A stretch of 64,000 bases of DNA from positions 496,001 through 560,000 of the forward strand of contig OX422192.1 of NCBI GenBank assembly GCA_949130485.1. Reading direction: 5' to 3'. The notes under the pieces were generated by a model that saw only the letters and a list, made by a program, of their open reading frames with translations, ran no database searches and was not told the DNA's origin. A program made the translations under genes and the position numbers. This DNA comes from Agelas oroides (Eukaryota > Porifera > Demospongiae > Agelasida > Agelasidae). Of this stretch, positions 33,401 through 45,043 are shown piece after piece (the first letter of the stretch is position 1; each line of letters begins with the position of its first letter).

Positions 33401-33983
33401 CTACATCATCAGGAGCACCATCAGCCATGAAGTAGTAAGCATTTGTACCATTCACAAAACCATCAAAAAATGTTCTCATAAAATTAGTTTGTGTAATGCT
33501 GTAGTCTCTTGATCGTATAAAATCCCCATCTCCAAATCCATACTGCCTGAGGTCCATAGAAGCAGCAGCTCCACCAACAATGCTGCCAACATAGAAGCTG
33601 TTCTCTTCTGCAGTGAACAACGCTAGCAAATCCGAAGAGACAGAGGCTCCCGTCCTTCTCAACTGCTCACCAGCACCAAAGTCACTGGCGTTGTGCACAG
33701 CACAGGACATGTCACTCAGACACACCACCACTCTCCTCTCATCAGAGCTCAGCGTCACCTTCAGTGCACTGCTGCCCAGGGTCACGTTCTCCTGCAAAGC
33801 GAGGGTGCTGTCCAGCCTGAGCAGCTGATTGCCGGCGGCTAGAAAGACCCGCCCGTCGCTGTCCACCTTCATATCGGAGGGACTAGCGGAGAGGGAGAAC
33901 TCTGGCTGTACCGCTGCAACGCTGCAAAACCATATGCAGCAAATGATGAAAGTCCTCATACTCGCAGGCTCGCTCCAATGCAC
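24472..33983 (-). CDS. RTK2: receptor tyrosine kinase, plexin ectodomain with plexin-type membrane segment
   Basis: Same exon order as RTK1. Sema exon 33045-33983 (signal peptide best from Met at 33959, [16 protein letters not shown]; an upstream in-frame Met gives 33983), then 32865-32665; PSI 1 about 30410-30632; PSI 2 about 29443-29550; PSI 3/IPT exon about 28076-28690. Transmembrane exon 26958-26715. Kinase exons: glycine loop about 26513-26617 (GQGEFGVV), VAVKTM about 26229-26318, alpha-C about 25714-25934, HRDLAARN about 25537-25650, DFGLAEDV about 25275-25447, then 25070-25201 and 24794-24977; tail with NPVYG, NPAYS and YEPLN to 24472. All catalytic motifs are intact. The ectodomain is RTK1-like up to about 27.5 kb, then plexin-like through the membrane helix. 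The Sema domain is the most divergent of the five. It has no divergent plexin partner. Confidence 0.85.
26715..26958 (-). other. RTK2 chimeric transmembrane exon
   Basis: One 244-nt exon encodes the plexin-type membrane helix ([16 protein letters not shown]) and plexin juxtamembrane residues [11 protein letters not shown], then [10 protein letters not shown], which corresponds to the end (PLPTNTEG) of the separate 44-nt exon 5314-5271 of RTK1. Thus the RTK1 intron between its membrane exon and that exon is missing here, and the plexin sequence runs directly into kinase-gene coding sequence in frame. Confidence 0.85.
30674..31195. mobile_element. Long-inverted-repeat element with hammerhead-like core (Penelope-like derivative?)
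   Basis: Flanked by a 13-bp duplication AGTGATATAACTT (30661-30673, 31196-31208). The RTK1 intron has a single uninterrupted AGTGATATAA. Arms from about 30734 and to 31195 (AGGTAGTGATTCTTTGAGC...) are inverted copies over about 110 bp. The right arm has CTGATGA (31114-31120), a GATCC/GGATC stem and GAAAC (31134-31138), the conserved core of a hammerhead ribozyme; the left arm lacks just that stretch. Hammerhead motifs are known from Penelope-like elements and retrozymes. No coding capacity. Confidence 0.6.
31760..32288. mobile_element. 529-bp TIR element (CCGTATAGCCGG ends) with HIRAN remnant, nested
   Basis: Inverted ends CCGTATAGCCGGTTAATTTC (about 37 bp with few mismatches), TA duplication at 31758-31759 and 32289-32290. 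The host element in RTK1 reads TTGCAATAACTT at this point with no insert, so the empty site is known. It carries a decayed HIRAN frame on the minus strand. Confidence 0.85.
31940..32160 (-). pseudogene. Frameshifted HIRAN-domain remnant
   Basis: The frame from 32160 reads [15 protein letters not shown] and VGEQLQCRN. It then loses register; the neighbouring frame continues [15 protein letters not shown], which aligns with [15 protein letters not shown] of the intact HIRAN protein at 8802-9164. A frameshift near 32010 therefore breaks this copy. Confidence 0.65.
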
Positions 33984-36130
33984 AATAGGCAGATTGCTAC
34001 GGAGACAGCGACACTCGGTCAGCCTCTGGGCCTGTTCTGATCCAAAATGATCTCATGACAAAATGCAATTATAACATTCCTTAGGCAGTAGCCTCCACCC
34101 CATGTAACACCAGACCTTCTTTTCACTAGGGCCTGGGATGAGACTATATACTTTCCATCAGGTTTTTGTTAATTGACATTTAATTTAGTTAAGTTGCTTT
34201 CCAGTGACACATGACTTGTATACACAGTTCACAAAACCCTTCCCTTTTTTGTGGAAGAGGGTCTGGTTCGCTAGACTAAATTAGCTCATAATTAGTCAAA
34301 ACTGTGCAGGGTTAATATGATAAAAAGCTTTCTCTGTATCTGAGAAAAAATATGTTGGTCTGTTGATCTTGGTTCATTTTAATCCCTAGTACTTGACTTC
34401 ATTTACGTTTGTTGTCAGTGTCAAACACTTCCAGATTGAAACAGTTAACAGAACGCACAGTGCATACTGAAATATAAGCACTTAAGACAGCATAAATTAT
34501 ATAGCCTCATGCATCTGGTATGTGTGAGTCGGGGATAGATATAGAAACAGTAATGAGTTTGTAATAAGAAGTATATATAGACGTGGCCTGCACAGTAGCT
34601 AAAGAGTTCAAAACGTACATGTCAGTAATCAGACCAGATGAATGACAAGAAATCAGACTACCACCTAAGCATGCAGTTACCATACACTACCAGTTGTAAC
34701 TATTTCCTTGCTCTTAGTCAAGAAGTGTATTTTTGAAAAAAATTTTTAGCAGCTGCAAGTTTCCAGGATGTATAATGAAGCAGAAGTAACTTGCTGGCTA
34801 TACAGTCAATCTTACAACCCTTCCAAACACATCACCGAATACCCACCAGTAAAGTGGTTGAGAAACCATGGCACCATGTCTGCTCCAATAATGTCTTGTG
34901 AAAACAGAAGAGTGCATTATCATGCAGAAGGAGTGGACCCGAGTAGCTATTGACTACGGGGTTGTTGCATGTGTAATTTATTGCATGTTTTGAGAATATA
35001 GCCTGCTATTCACACAATTGCCTCTCAAGCCATAATCTTTGCATGCATGGAAGGGTGTACCTTGTACAATAGGCTAAAGTTAGCTGCATTGTGGATTTTC
35101 GACATTGCTGTCCTCACATAAGTTACTTTGTTTGTTAACATCTTGCACATGCACGAAAGAAGTACATGTTGAAAGAAATTGGATTTGGCTGGGTGCATCA
35201 CTGCCAGCCATATAGGGGGCCAGTCCCCCCCAAAGGAATTTTTTTGTGCTCTGAGGTCACATTTAGTGACTTCTGAGTAATAACACATGATGCATTATCT
35301 ATGTAGGGCATGCCCCTAGGGAAATTTAGGTCGTCCCAGGTGAGTTACGCAACCCACTACAACTATGCATGACATGGTGCATTATCCAATGTATGTTGAC
35401 AGAACATGGATAAGAAATTCCCACCCACAAGGGCCTGAAAAAAAAAACAAAAAAAAAAAAACAAATGCTGAACTCAGCGTATCTTCGAACAGGGCATTCT
35501 TGCATAAAAGATGAATTAATGCCCTGTTGATGTTGGTAAGCTTCTCGCTTCTCAACATCAACATATCTTTTTAGCTGATAGGCAATAGAGCTATATGATT
35601 ATCCGTGATGTTGATCTATGATTTACCCACAACTATAGTTCACAATCAAGGCAATGCCATGCAACCTTCTATTAGCGTGTATATAGCTATACACATACTG
35701 TCTATGTATTTTGCTCTCATGTGTGGACTGACTATATTGAGCACTGGAATAATTGTTGATATATCGCCAATCTGGCCAACAACAGTGTTATGACCCACTC
35801 AAGCAACCTATACATCCTTCTTACTTCACTTCACAAATCACTTAACTTCACTAAGTGTAAAACAGGGAGGGGTATTTATACACACACGTGCTTACCTGCA
35901 CGTGTGCAACATGCATGCAATGACATAAAATTACATAACACAAAATTACACAACACAATTAATAATGTGCACAGCTAGTAGTCTACACTAGTAGAACTGC
36001 ATGGGTAGAGTCTATAGCTACTACTAGTTTACTAGCAGTATAACTGCTAGCTACATCCACAGAGTGTGAATACAGAACAACTATAAAACAGTAAAGCAGC
36101 TATAGCAAAGAAAATTATCAAAGTCAAATA
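33984..36130. other. Spacer between RTK2 start and RTK3 3' end
   Basis: No gene recognised. A remnant of the shared Penelope-like tail and A-rich tract lies at 35398-35470, followed by the common RTK 3' flank. The RTK1/PLX1-type divergent promoter core with its TGACGTCA site is not found upstream of RTK2, so RTK2 is probably under separate control. Confidence 0.5.
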
Positions 36131-39100
36131 TCAATTAAGTGGTTCATACTCATATTCATTGTTCTGTTGCCCATCTCCACCAACAGTGGTGGCAGTGGGA
36201 GACTGGGGGCCTGAAGCTGGCTGGAGATCTCTGGGCAGACTATATGCTGGGTTCTCCAACACAACCACCCCATCACCACCAGTGGCAGCAGTGGGAGACT
36301 GGGGGCCTGCACCATACACTGGGTTTCTTTCCATGGGGATGTCATCATCAGGAGGTGCTCCTGTTAAAAAGATTTCTATAAGTCCATATTTGCAACCATG
36401 GATTACAAAACTGGCCTTTGTGAGTGTGCATGGTTCTCAAACTCATCTTACCTCCTTCATGATCTGTGATCTCAACAGCTTCATACTCTGGGTCAGCCTC
36501 ACTGGCAGGTAAGGTCATGGTGAGCTCTGTGTAGTCAGCAACCAGCTGCAGAAACCTGTCCAGGATCGAAGCAAGCTCACTGAATGTAGGCCTCTGTGCT
36601 GGATCTGCCCGCCAGCACCTCCGCATGATTGAGTACCTGTATATATAGAAGTTGGTAACTGGATCATTACTTCATAGTAGGTAGAAGCTGTATCATCACT
36701 TCATAGTATACTGCCACCCTGAGTCTATACTAGACCTAGACTTACACTTCTGTACTGCAAGCAGTGTTTGGTGGTTTCTCAAGCCTCTGTCCACCTTGCA
36801 ACATCTTCAGAAGTGACATGGGGTCTACTGCAGGGTACGGTATCATGCCAGCCATGAATACCTCCCAACACGTCACACCAAAAGCCCACTGTGAGAGTGA
36901 AGAAAGACATATCACTATTAACTGATCTGCAGGGTAGGGTAGTTATAGTAACCTACCACATCACTTTTCTCTGAGAACACTCCATCCTGGAAGCTTTCTG
37001 GTGGTATCCACTTGTAGGGCAGGCGGACATTGTCACTGCCATCTTTGCTCAGCCTGAAGTATCCCCTGGTATACACATCCTCTGCCAGTCCAAAGTCAGA
37101 CACCTTGACATTACCACTGATGTCCAGCCTGCATGAAGAGCATGAAAGAGAGAAATCTAGCCAGTTTCTTTACTGCTATTATAAGCTCTATATAGCCCCA
37201 AAAACAAACCCTTACATGCAGTTTCTTGCAGCTAGGTCACGGTGCACAAACTTCTGCTGTGCAAGATATTCCATTCCCAGGGCTATCTGGTGGCACATCC
37301 GAAGCAACAGCCTTCGCACCGAAAATATCTGAAAGCAAATCAGTGCATATGGGACTTAAACAATCACATAAAATTGCACTCATTCATACTTAACTGCATC
37401 TAGCTCAGCGTCATCTGAGAGGTCTAGGTTGGACCTCTCTTTCTTGAGGTAGGCCAGAAGACTTCCATTGGCCATATAAGGCATCACAAGGGCCAGCCCG
37501 GGGCCAGCGTCCAGACATACTCCAATCAGAGTCATCACATGGGGGTGGTCGAAGGACTGCATCTTAAGCACTTCATCCATCATGCTCTTGACATCATTTG
37601 GGGTGAAGAGACCTGCATTGCAAGTGAACAACTCATTTTCTAAACTGTAGAGCACATAAGGATAAATTTTCAGCTGACAGTAATGAAGGGTACAATAATA
37701 ATAATATGCCTTGCAAACTTTGCAAGAAAGCCATGATCTTATAACGCAGTAAGTTGTTGACATTTTACATCAGTAAATGTTAATATTGCTCATTAACAAG
37801 GCTATTTCTAGCCAATAAAGTTGATTCTGTTTTTACTATACTCTCACGGAAGTGGAAACAAGACTAGCTATAATACACCATTGATTGTTGCCAAGCTGTA
37901 ACATACCTCGCATTGTCTTCACTGCAACAAATCCTGGATCACTTTTTCCTTGTTTTCTCAACAGCTTTGCTCTGTAGACAACTCCAAACTCTCCTGTACA
38001 AAGTAGGCAGTGCTGTAGCCTCATTGTCTGGCACCACCCAGCTTTCCATTACATTTCCATACTCAGCAGAAGAGACAGAAAGGTGGGTGGGGCCTGGGAA
38101 TGGGACTATATGGTTTGTATAAAATGACTGACACCAACTAACAATACAGCACAAACTTTGTTAGTTTGTAACTTACCTTGTCCAATGCTTTTAGAGATTT
38201 GGAGGTGGCTATTGGGAATAATCAACTGCTGAGGAAGCTGTGCAATAAACTCATCTGTGACTTGAAACCCTGCAGCCCTTCCTATAGGACACAAAATGAA
38301 TTCTCAGCTATGCCACAACATACAAAGCAACAGGACAATATACCCAACTGCTTGCATATACCTGGCATACTGTTGTTAGCTTCGGTCACTGTAGGAGTTC
38401 CTAAAGTTTCCATTTGTGAGAGAAGAGTAGTCAAATGCTTGTCCTTTGCCCGTGCTGATGATCTGGTCACACATATGATGATGCAGATCACCAGTATACT
38501 CAACAGCAGTACAAGCACGACTGGGCCTACAATAACCGGTATTATGAGTTGTAAGTTTAAGCCAGTAGATGTGTATGTCAGTGTCCCAACAGTGAAATTG
38601 GAGTTTCTCCCAATCATCACCTAGAGGAGAAAGAAGCCATTCAATGGTAGTACACACAACCAGTGAAAGCACCACTTGTACTCACCATCACAGTTGCTGC
38701 AGTCACGCCCCCTGGTGCTTGTGAAGGAGGGGTACAGACAATCTACAAGGAACAAGCACTTGACTGTCACCTTCAGTATAGTCTCACTGACATACATGTG
38801 TATAATAACCTACCGTGGTCTCACCGACGCTGATGATATCACAAGGTTCTCCACCAACCCACACTCGTATCTCACTCTCATCAACTGAGTTCAGGTTCAA
38901 ACCCTAAACATCACACAGAACACAACAACATCATCATATAAATCACTGTTCACTAATCAAACTTGTAGTCCTTACATTAATGGTGATTGCAGTTCCTGCA
39001 CCGGGTGTGTAGTCAGTAGTATCAAGGCCATCAGTAGCAATACTAGGGTTAGGAGCCAAGCTCAGTCTCAGGTCACCACTGTTACTTGGACCAGGAGCAT

Positions 39101-42100
39101 TGTCCATTATGATTGTGTAGTTGATGCTGTTGTCCAATGGATCACCACCACTGAGTGCTGGAGCAGTACACACCAGCAAAGTGTCACTCTCAGGACGACA
39201 CACTGTTCTCTGGGGGAGATGGAAATACCACCATAATGTCATGCACAAGAGTCCACAGCTGCATAACTGTGTGTACCGGTGGTGTTGCCATATGGTTGTT
39301 GACAACAAGAGTTGGACGCTGTACAGAGTCCAGGTCTGTCCCAGTGAAGTTCAAGGAAATACCCCCACTGGAGGTATGAGATGCAGACATTGCATTACAT
39401 GGTGAGTTAGCAGAGTGCAGTTTGCACCACATAACTTACGCTGGAATGGTCATTGTTGGAGTGACCGAGGAGAAAGTGGGGTCTCTTCTGAAAGTGAACT
39501 CAACTCCATCTTCAGTGACATTTGCATTGCCAATGTGTACAACAACACAGCCAGTTGAAGGAAGGAGTGAACTGTTGTAAGGGTAGGCTGTGGAGTCACA
39601 CCTGATCTCTGTCCCTGAAATACCCCTGGAATATCAGATACAATAAAGTTGCTGTTCATGAGCTCGGTCACTATGTACATGCTGAGCTACATACAGTATT
39701 CATAAAACTTACAGCATCTGAATTGTGCATTCCGGTCCATCCTCTCCATCCAGAGTCACTCGTGTGTCTTCCACATTGCTGATGTTGAGACCAGTGCCTC
39801 GTATGGTAATGGACGTTCCCCCAGACATTGGACCAAATGATGGTTCCACTCCTGTCACAGTCGGTGCCACAACAGTAAACAGTGATGGTCCTACAACATC
39901 AACCAAGGTAGCTCCACGCTGCAGGGTAATTGTTACATCTTGGGAACCTTGAGCACTGGTAAATGTGGTCTCACAAACAATCAGTGTTCCTGGGATATAA
40001 GAATTTTCTTGTGTGATGCATGCACTTGAGCCTATTGTGACCCTGTTAATATCAGCATATGTCACTCCTAAATCTGTGCCAGTAATGTTAACAGTTGTCC
40101 CTCCCTCAGGTGGTCCTGAAGCTGGAAAGACACTGGTGATAGTTGCAGCAGGACATTGATTTGGAGAGGTGGCAAACTGTGCAGGACTGCGGCAATCCTC
40201 TGAAACACGACACATGTCATCTGAGCTCCCACTACACCAGCCACACTCAAAGCCAGTCCCCAGGTTAGCTCCCAGACATGAGGAGCAACCATCTGCTAGC
40301 AAGGGACAGTTGTACAGAACCACTGCAGGGAACAAAAACATGCATCCATAACACTGACAATATCATTAACAAGGATGCACTTACTGCTGACTGGAGTGCG
40401 AAGATCAATTGGATGTCGACGTCCTGAGGATACAATTTCCCACACAATACTGATGGTAATGTTCTCTCTGCCAGTGGAGCTACTGGATAAAATCATCTGT
40501 GGAAGTTTGCAGAGGACATCAGTACATACATGTATGTTTATTTACTATAAGGTAAAAAAAAATCTTTCCTAATTATGGGTATTATAATGTCATACCTAGA
40601 GTACATTACCTGATTTTGGTCCACCACACAAGTAAGTGAGCTCTCATTGTTGTAGACAGTTGGAAGATTAACAGTTCCTCTCAAAGTACAGATATACCTG
40701 AATCCACTGATCTGGAAGAAGGTAAAACAATTGCTGACATAGACAACAAGGGTTAAGAGTGAATGGTTAAACTCACAGGAGCTGGAAGGTTGCTGGTCTG
40801 TAGTTCAATGTCTCTAGCAACACCCACTGGTTGCACATAGTCTCCAGTGGGTGTGGAGGGTGAGGGCTCCAAGAGAGGACACACATCCAGGTAAGTGGTG
40901 TTAGTCCCATTCAACTGTGTGTGTGGAACACAGCGCTACCAGTACTATGACAGCTAGGCATGTACACAGATGCATACACATGATGACACAATATCATGCC
41001 ACTAATGTTATGCCACAGACTAACCCGAAACCAATTAGTTTCATCAGTGCAGGGAGCTGGAGTACCACTGCACACTTTGTTGTAGATACACCACCCACAA
41101 GCATTGTCTGTCTGGAGACACTGACTGCAGCTGTGGGAAAAGTATTTTACTTATTTACATGAGCATGCAGCATTAGAACTGCCCTACATACCTTGCTGCT
41201 GATGCACATCTGGTCACAGTCAAGGCACCCTCATTAGTAGCAAAGGGAATACCAGTCTCTGAGCTCACAAAGCTGAAGTCCGTCACTGCAAAGAACATTG
41301 AACATGATGTATTGACATTCTTAGTGGAAGTGGCCCATTAGACACTACATGTGTAAATATTTTGTTTAGAGGATTCTCTAAACAGTCCACATGGTGAAGT
41401 AAACATATACATTTTTTTTTTCTTTTTTTTTTCTTTAATGATTTATGCAATGTATGCAAAGGGCAGAGCAGTTAGCAACCTAATGCTATCGGAAGAGCTA
41501 GCCCAAGAATACAAAACAAGACAAGTAGGGACTAGACAGGACAAAACAAATAATTACAGACCAAGTGACCAGCAACAAGGGAGAATTTAAAAAGAAAGTG
41601 GGGCTAATTTAAGCTTGCGCTTAAATGAGGAGGTTGTGAGAGCACAGACAATACATAACTGTATCATAGCACCACAGTTGACAGGTAATGCAAATGTGCA
41701 TGCCTGATTTGGCCAAAACATGGACATTGGGTAACTACACTCTGTGGGAGTATGGTACAGAGATTGTTCATGTACAGAGTTCATAAACCATCAACAGTGC
41801 AATGATATTCATGGAAAGTTTAGTGATCTGATGGTATGTTAGCAATCTGATATGTTGCAGCAATTCAGCTGCATCTCTAGTACATCTTACCTAGCTGTAC
41901 ACCAGTGAAAGTAGGGGTCCTCCCAGTGATGTTGCACTGGTATGCCGTGTTGGGAGTTACCTCCTCAGCATCAACTGTGATCACCCTCACTCTTCCTCTG
42001 TCTGCAAGCTGGCACTGGTAACTCTCATTTGTCAGCAGTGGGGGTAATCCTGGGGTGACTGTCACACTCAACTGTGTATAGGATAGTACATTAGATTGAG

Positions 42101-45043
42101 GACACACAAACTCATGAGAGAAACACTCACAATCTCAGGGTTATCCAGGACAAATTGGTTGGGGGTGATTGTGGTTGAGATGCGCTGGCTGGAGTTCTGC
42201 ACCCATCTCACTGGCTCCACTGCATTCTGGCACTGGGACCTCCGAGAACACTTGTCCTCCACGGTACACCAGCCACACAGCGGGTTATTGTAACTGATGC
42301 AGCTCTCACAATCAGTGAAGGTAGCGCACTCCTCCAGAGGGATTCGGTGAACCTATATAATTATGTACATATGTTGTAGTGTGAACAGTGATATAAAATT
42401 TCCAGTCCCATATGCATGTGTGTATGCCACTTGCAACTTCTGTCATCCACCTTGCACTCAAAACCATCCCTAAGTTTTACCAGGCCTCCCCTTAAAATAC
42501 ATACTATAAATTAACAACTGGAAGCAAGATTGATTTTTGAATGAGGCTGCATTTGCTACATGGTATTTAAACCTGTATATATAACTGTATATATGTTTGC
42601 ATGCTGAACTGTCAATACTGTCTCAAAATACACACATTCCTATATACAGTGGCCTTCATCCCTTGATGCATGTACCATGTACAGTACCGTAATCTCCCGA
42701 AAATATGCCCATTGGCTCCTCAAAGATGGGGGTGGGCGTATTTCGAGAGTTATGAGATTTCTCTCAAAAATATGCTCACCTCACAATAGATTCTGCGATG
42801 CCTTTTTGTCATGTGCTTGCTTATGCAATAGCAGCAAATAGTGCCTGCCTTCATTTGTTAGTCCTACCTCTTCACAGTACTGCTTCTTCAGTGCATATAA
42901 CCGCAGTACTACAGCATTGGTAGGTGCATGGACGTACTTACAAGGCTAAGGCTAGGTACACTTAGTCACATGCAATTATGGTATAAATGTAGGGTGTACT
43001 TCTGACAAAGATGAGAGATGTATAGTATTTTGGGCCGGCATCACACAAGGGAATGAATGACATGTTGGTCTGGAATTGAGGCTATAATTTTGCTGGCTGG
43101 GCCATCTTTATATTTATATGCTGATAGTGATACTGTCAAAAATTTCAAAAAACAATGCTCTATATATAATGGTACACATAATTCTAAGATCTCAGGATGC
43201 TGCACAGCGTTTAGGTTCCACCCAATTCTATCTGTTTGATCTATCCAGATCAGAATTGTGCACTGCACATAAACTGAAATGTATCAAGATTAACACTCAC
43301 ATAGCCACACATACATATAACCGCAGTACTACAGGTGCGTGGACGTACTTACAAGAAGAAAGCAACCTTTGTAATAACTTCAAAAAAGGAAGGTAGGCTT
43401 ATTTTCAAAGGTGGGCCTATTTTCGGGAGATTACAGTATAAGACAATCTTCCAGGTTCTCTTCCCACCTCCACCTGTATTGCTTGGCTTGTTCACCTCGT
43501 GACACATGAGGGGAGGAACCTGAGTTTATGGTGCAACTAGATATATCCATACTCACTGATGTGTCTGTAGCCACATATACATACTCCAGTTCACTCCTCC
43601 ATTGCAGCTGTCTCACAGGAGATGACATACGATTCGTATAGAATGCTCTTTCTGGGCCGAGTGAATTTGAGGTGGAAGTGATATGAAACTGCAAGTTGAA
43701 GAGAAGAGATAAAATGAATCATACATAATCTCCAACATCTCTAGGTTAATTCTTACCACTCCCACAAAGCTTCCACTGCCGTTCGTGTACCCAACGTAGA
43801 TAATGCTGGTGGAGTCAACAGTAATAGCTGCTGATGCTGTTATCTCTGTGTTTCCAAAATTCAGTCGTAGTGATCCACTAACAGGATACCCAGGGGTAGG
43901 ATCAACAGCCTCCACATCACCAATAGCTAGTGGTTGTGTGAACTGACACATGTCCTGAAACTAAGAAGAATAACAACTGCATGTTTTAATTTATAGTGGG
44001 CTATACTACTGTTTATGGCATATCCAGCCAGGACAACTTTTGCTCCCTGCTGGGCTCATGCTGTCCTGTCTGGTACATGAACTACTGTTACATGCACTCA
44101 TGCATGCATACATATTGCCTACCTGAAATGTATTGCACTGAATTTCCCGATCCCATGCCACCTCAATCTCTACACTGTTTCTTGTTCCCGGGTCTGTACA
44201 CTGAGTGTAGTATGTGTCCATACGATTATTAATGTCTGTTAAAGGAAAGGAGCAGATTCGATTGCGACCACCATTGTCTGAATTACACCTTGCCACCACA
44301 ACAGTTGTACTAGGGGAACCAGCAAATGTGTCCAGCAAAGAAAGGCCACAGATCTCCGTGGTGGTTGGAAAGCCACCTCCACCACAATCAACTCTCAATT
44401 CATACAGTGCATCAAAGTTGCATTGAGTTGAATTTGAACAACTTGAAATGTGACAGGCTCGCAACACCCTCAACCCCTCTACATCATCAGGAGCACCATC
44501 AGCCATGAAGTAGTAAGCATTTGTACCATTCACAAAGCCACCAAAAAATGTTCTCATGAAACTAGTTCGTGTAATGCTGTAGTCTCTTGATCGTATAAAA
44601 TCTCTATCACCAAATCCATACTGTCTGAGGTTCATAGAAGTTGATGCTCCACCGACAAAGCTTCCAACGTAGAAGCTGTTCTCCTCTGCAGTGAACAATG
44701 CTACCAAATCTGAAGAGGCAGAGGGTCCCGTCCTTCTCAGCTGCTCACCAGCATCAAAGTCACTGGCGTTGTACACAGCACAGGACAGATCACTCAGACA
44801 CACCACCACTCTCATCTCATCGGAGCTCAGTGCCACCCTCAGTACACTGCTGCCCAGGGTCATGTTCTCCTGAAGACCGAGGGTGCTGTCCAGCCTGAGC
44901 AGCTGATTGCCGGCGGCTAGGAAGACCCGCCCGCCACCGTCCACCTTCATGTCAGAAGGACGTACGGAGAGAGAGAACTCTCGCTGCTGTGCTACAACTA
45001 AAAGTGGCAAAACACTGCAAAGGATAAGATGCATTTCCATCAT
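36131..45043 (-). CDS. RTK3: receptor tyrosine kinase, mosaic of RTK1-type and plexin-type ectodomain
   Basis: Exons include 45043-44123, 43954-43757, 43688-43557, 42352-42131, 42071-41891, 41285-41192, 41130-41025, 40914-40777, 40711-40610, 40496-40385, 40322-39713, then about 39625-39440, 39367-39277, 39209-38976, 38904-38815, 38743-38687 and the membrane exon from 38620. Kinase exons: about 38178-38280, 37909-38002, 37395-37614, 37218-37330 (HRDLAARN), 36957-37129 (DFGLAEDV), 36752-36889, 36453-36638, tail 36131-36363 with NPVYG, NPAYS and YEPLN. Signal peptide as in RTK1. From about 41.13 kb to 38.4 kb exon lengths (112 and 610 nt) and introns are those of the plexins, not RTK1 (109 and 616). 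The donor after the membrane exon is mutated (GT to CT at 38379-38378). Kinase motifs are otherwise intact. Confidence 0.8.
38362..38620 (-). other. RTK3 chimeric transmembrane exon with displaced donor
   Basis: Same plexin/kinase fusion exon as RTK2 ([13 protein letters not shown]), but the RTK2 donor AAG|GTAACA reads AAGCTAACA here. Two downstream GT sites, ACA|GTATGC (+9 nt) and CCAG|GTATAT (+18 nt, exon end 38362), keep the frame into the next kinase exon. The second has the better consensus and would add ANNSMP. If neither is used, the frame ends at 38282-38284 and the protein lacks a kinase. Confidence 0.65.
41413..41650 (-). mobile_element. 5'-truncated LINE-like tail in RTK3 intron 5
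   Basis: Read on the minus strand it is a 238-bp unique sequence ending ATTAAAGAAAAAAAAAA, flanked by ATACAT on both sides (41407-41412, 41651-41656). RTK1 and RTK2 lack it. The A-rich end plus short target duplication fits a truncated non-LTR retroposon. The family is not identifiable. Confidence 0.65.
42687..43436. mobile_element. CYGTAATCTCCCG TIR element in RTK3 intron 3 with foreign insert
   Basis: Same element as in RTK1 and RTK2, with TA flanks. It is split by about 390 bp (42943-43330) that come from a plexin exon 3/intron 3, and the host sequence CCGCAGTACTACAG...ACGTACTTACAAG is repeated on both sides of that insert. Confidence 0.75.
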
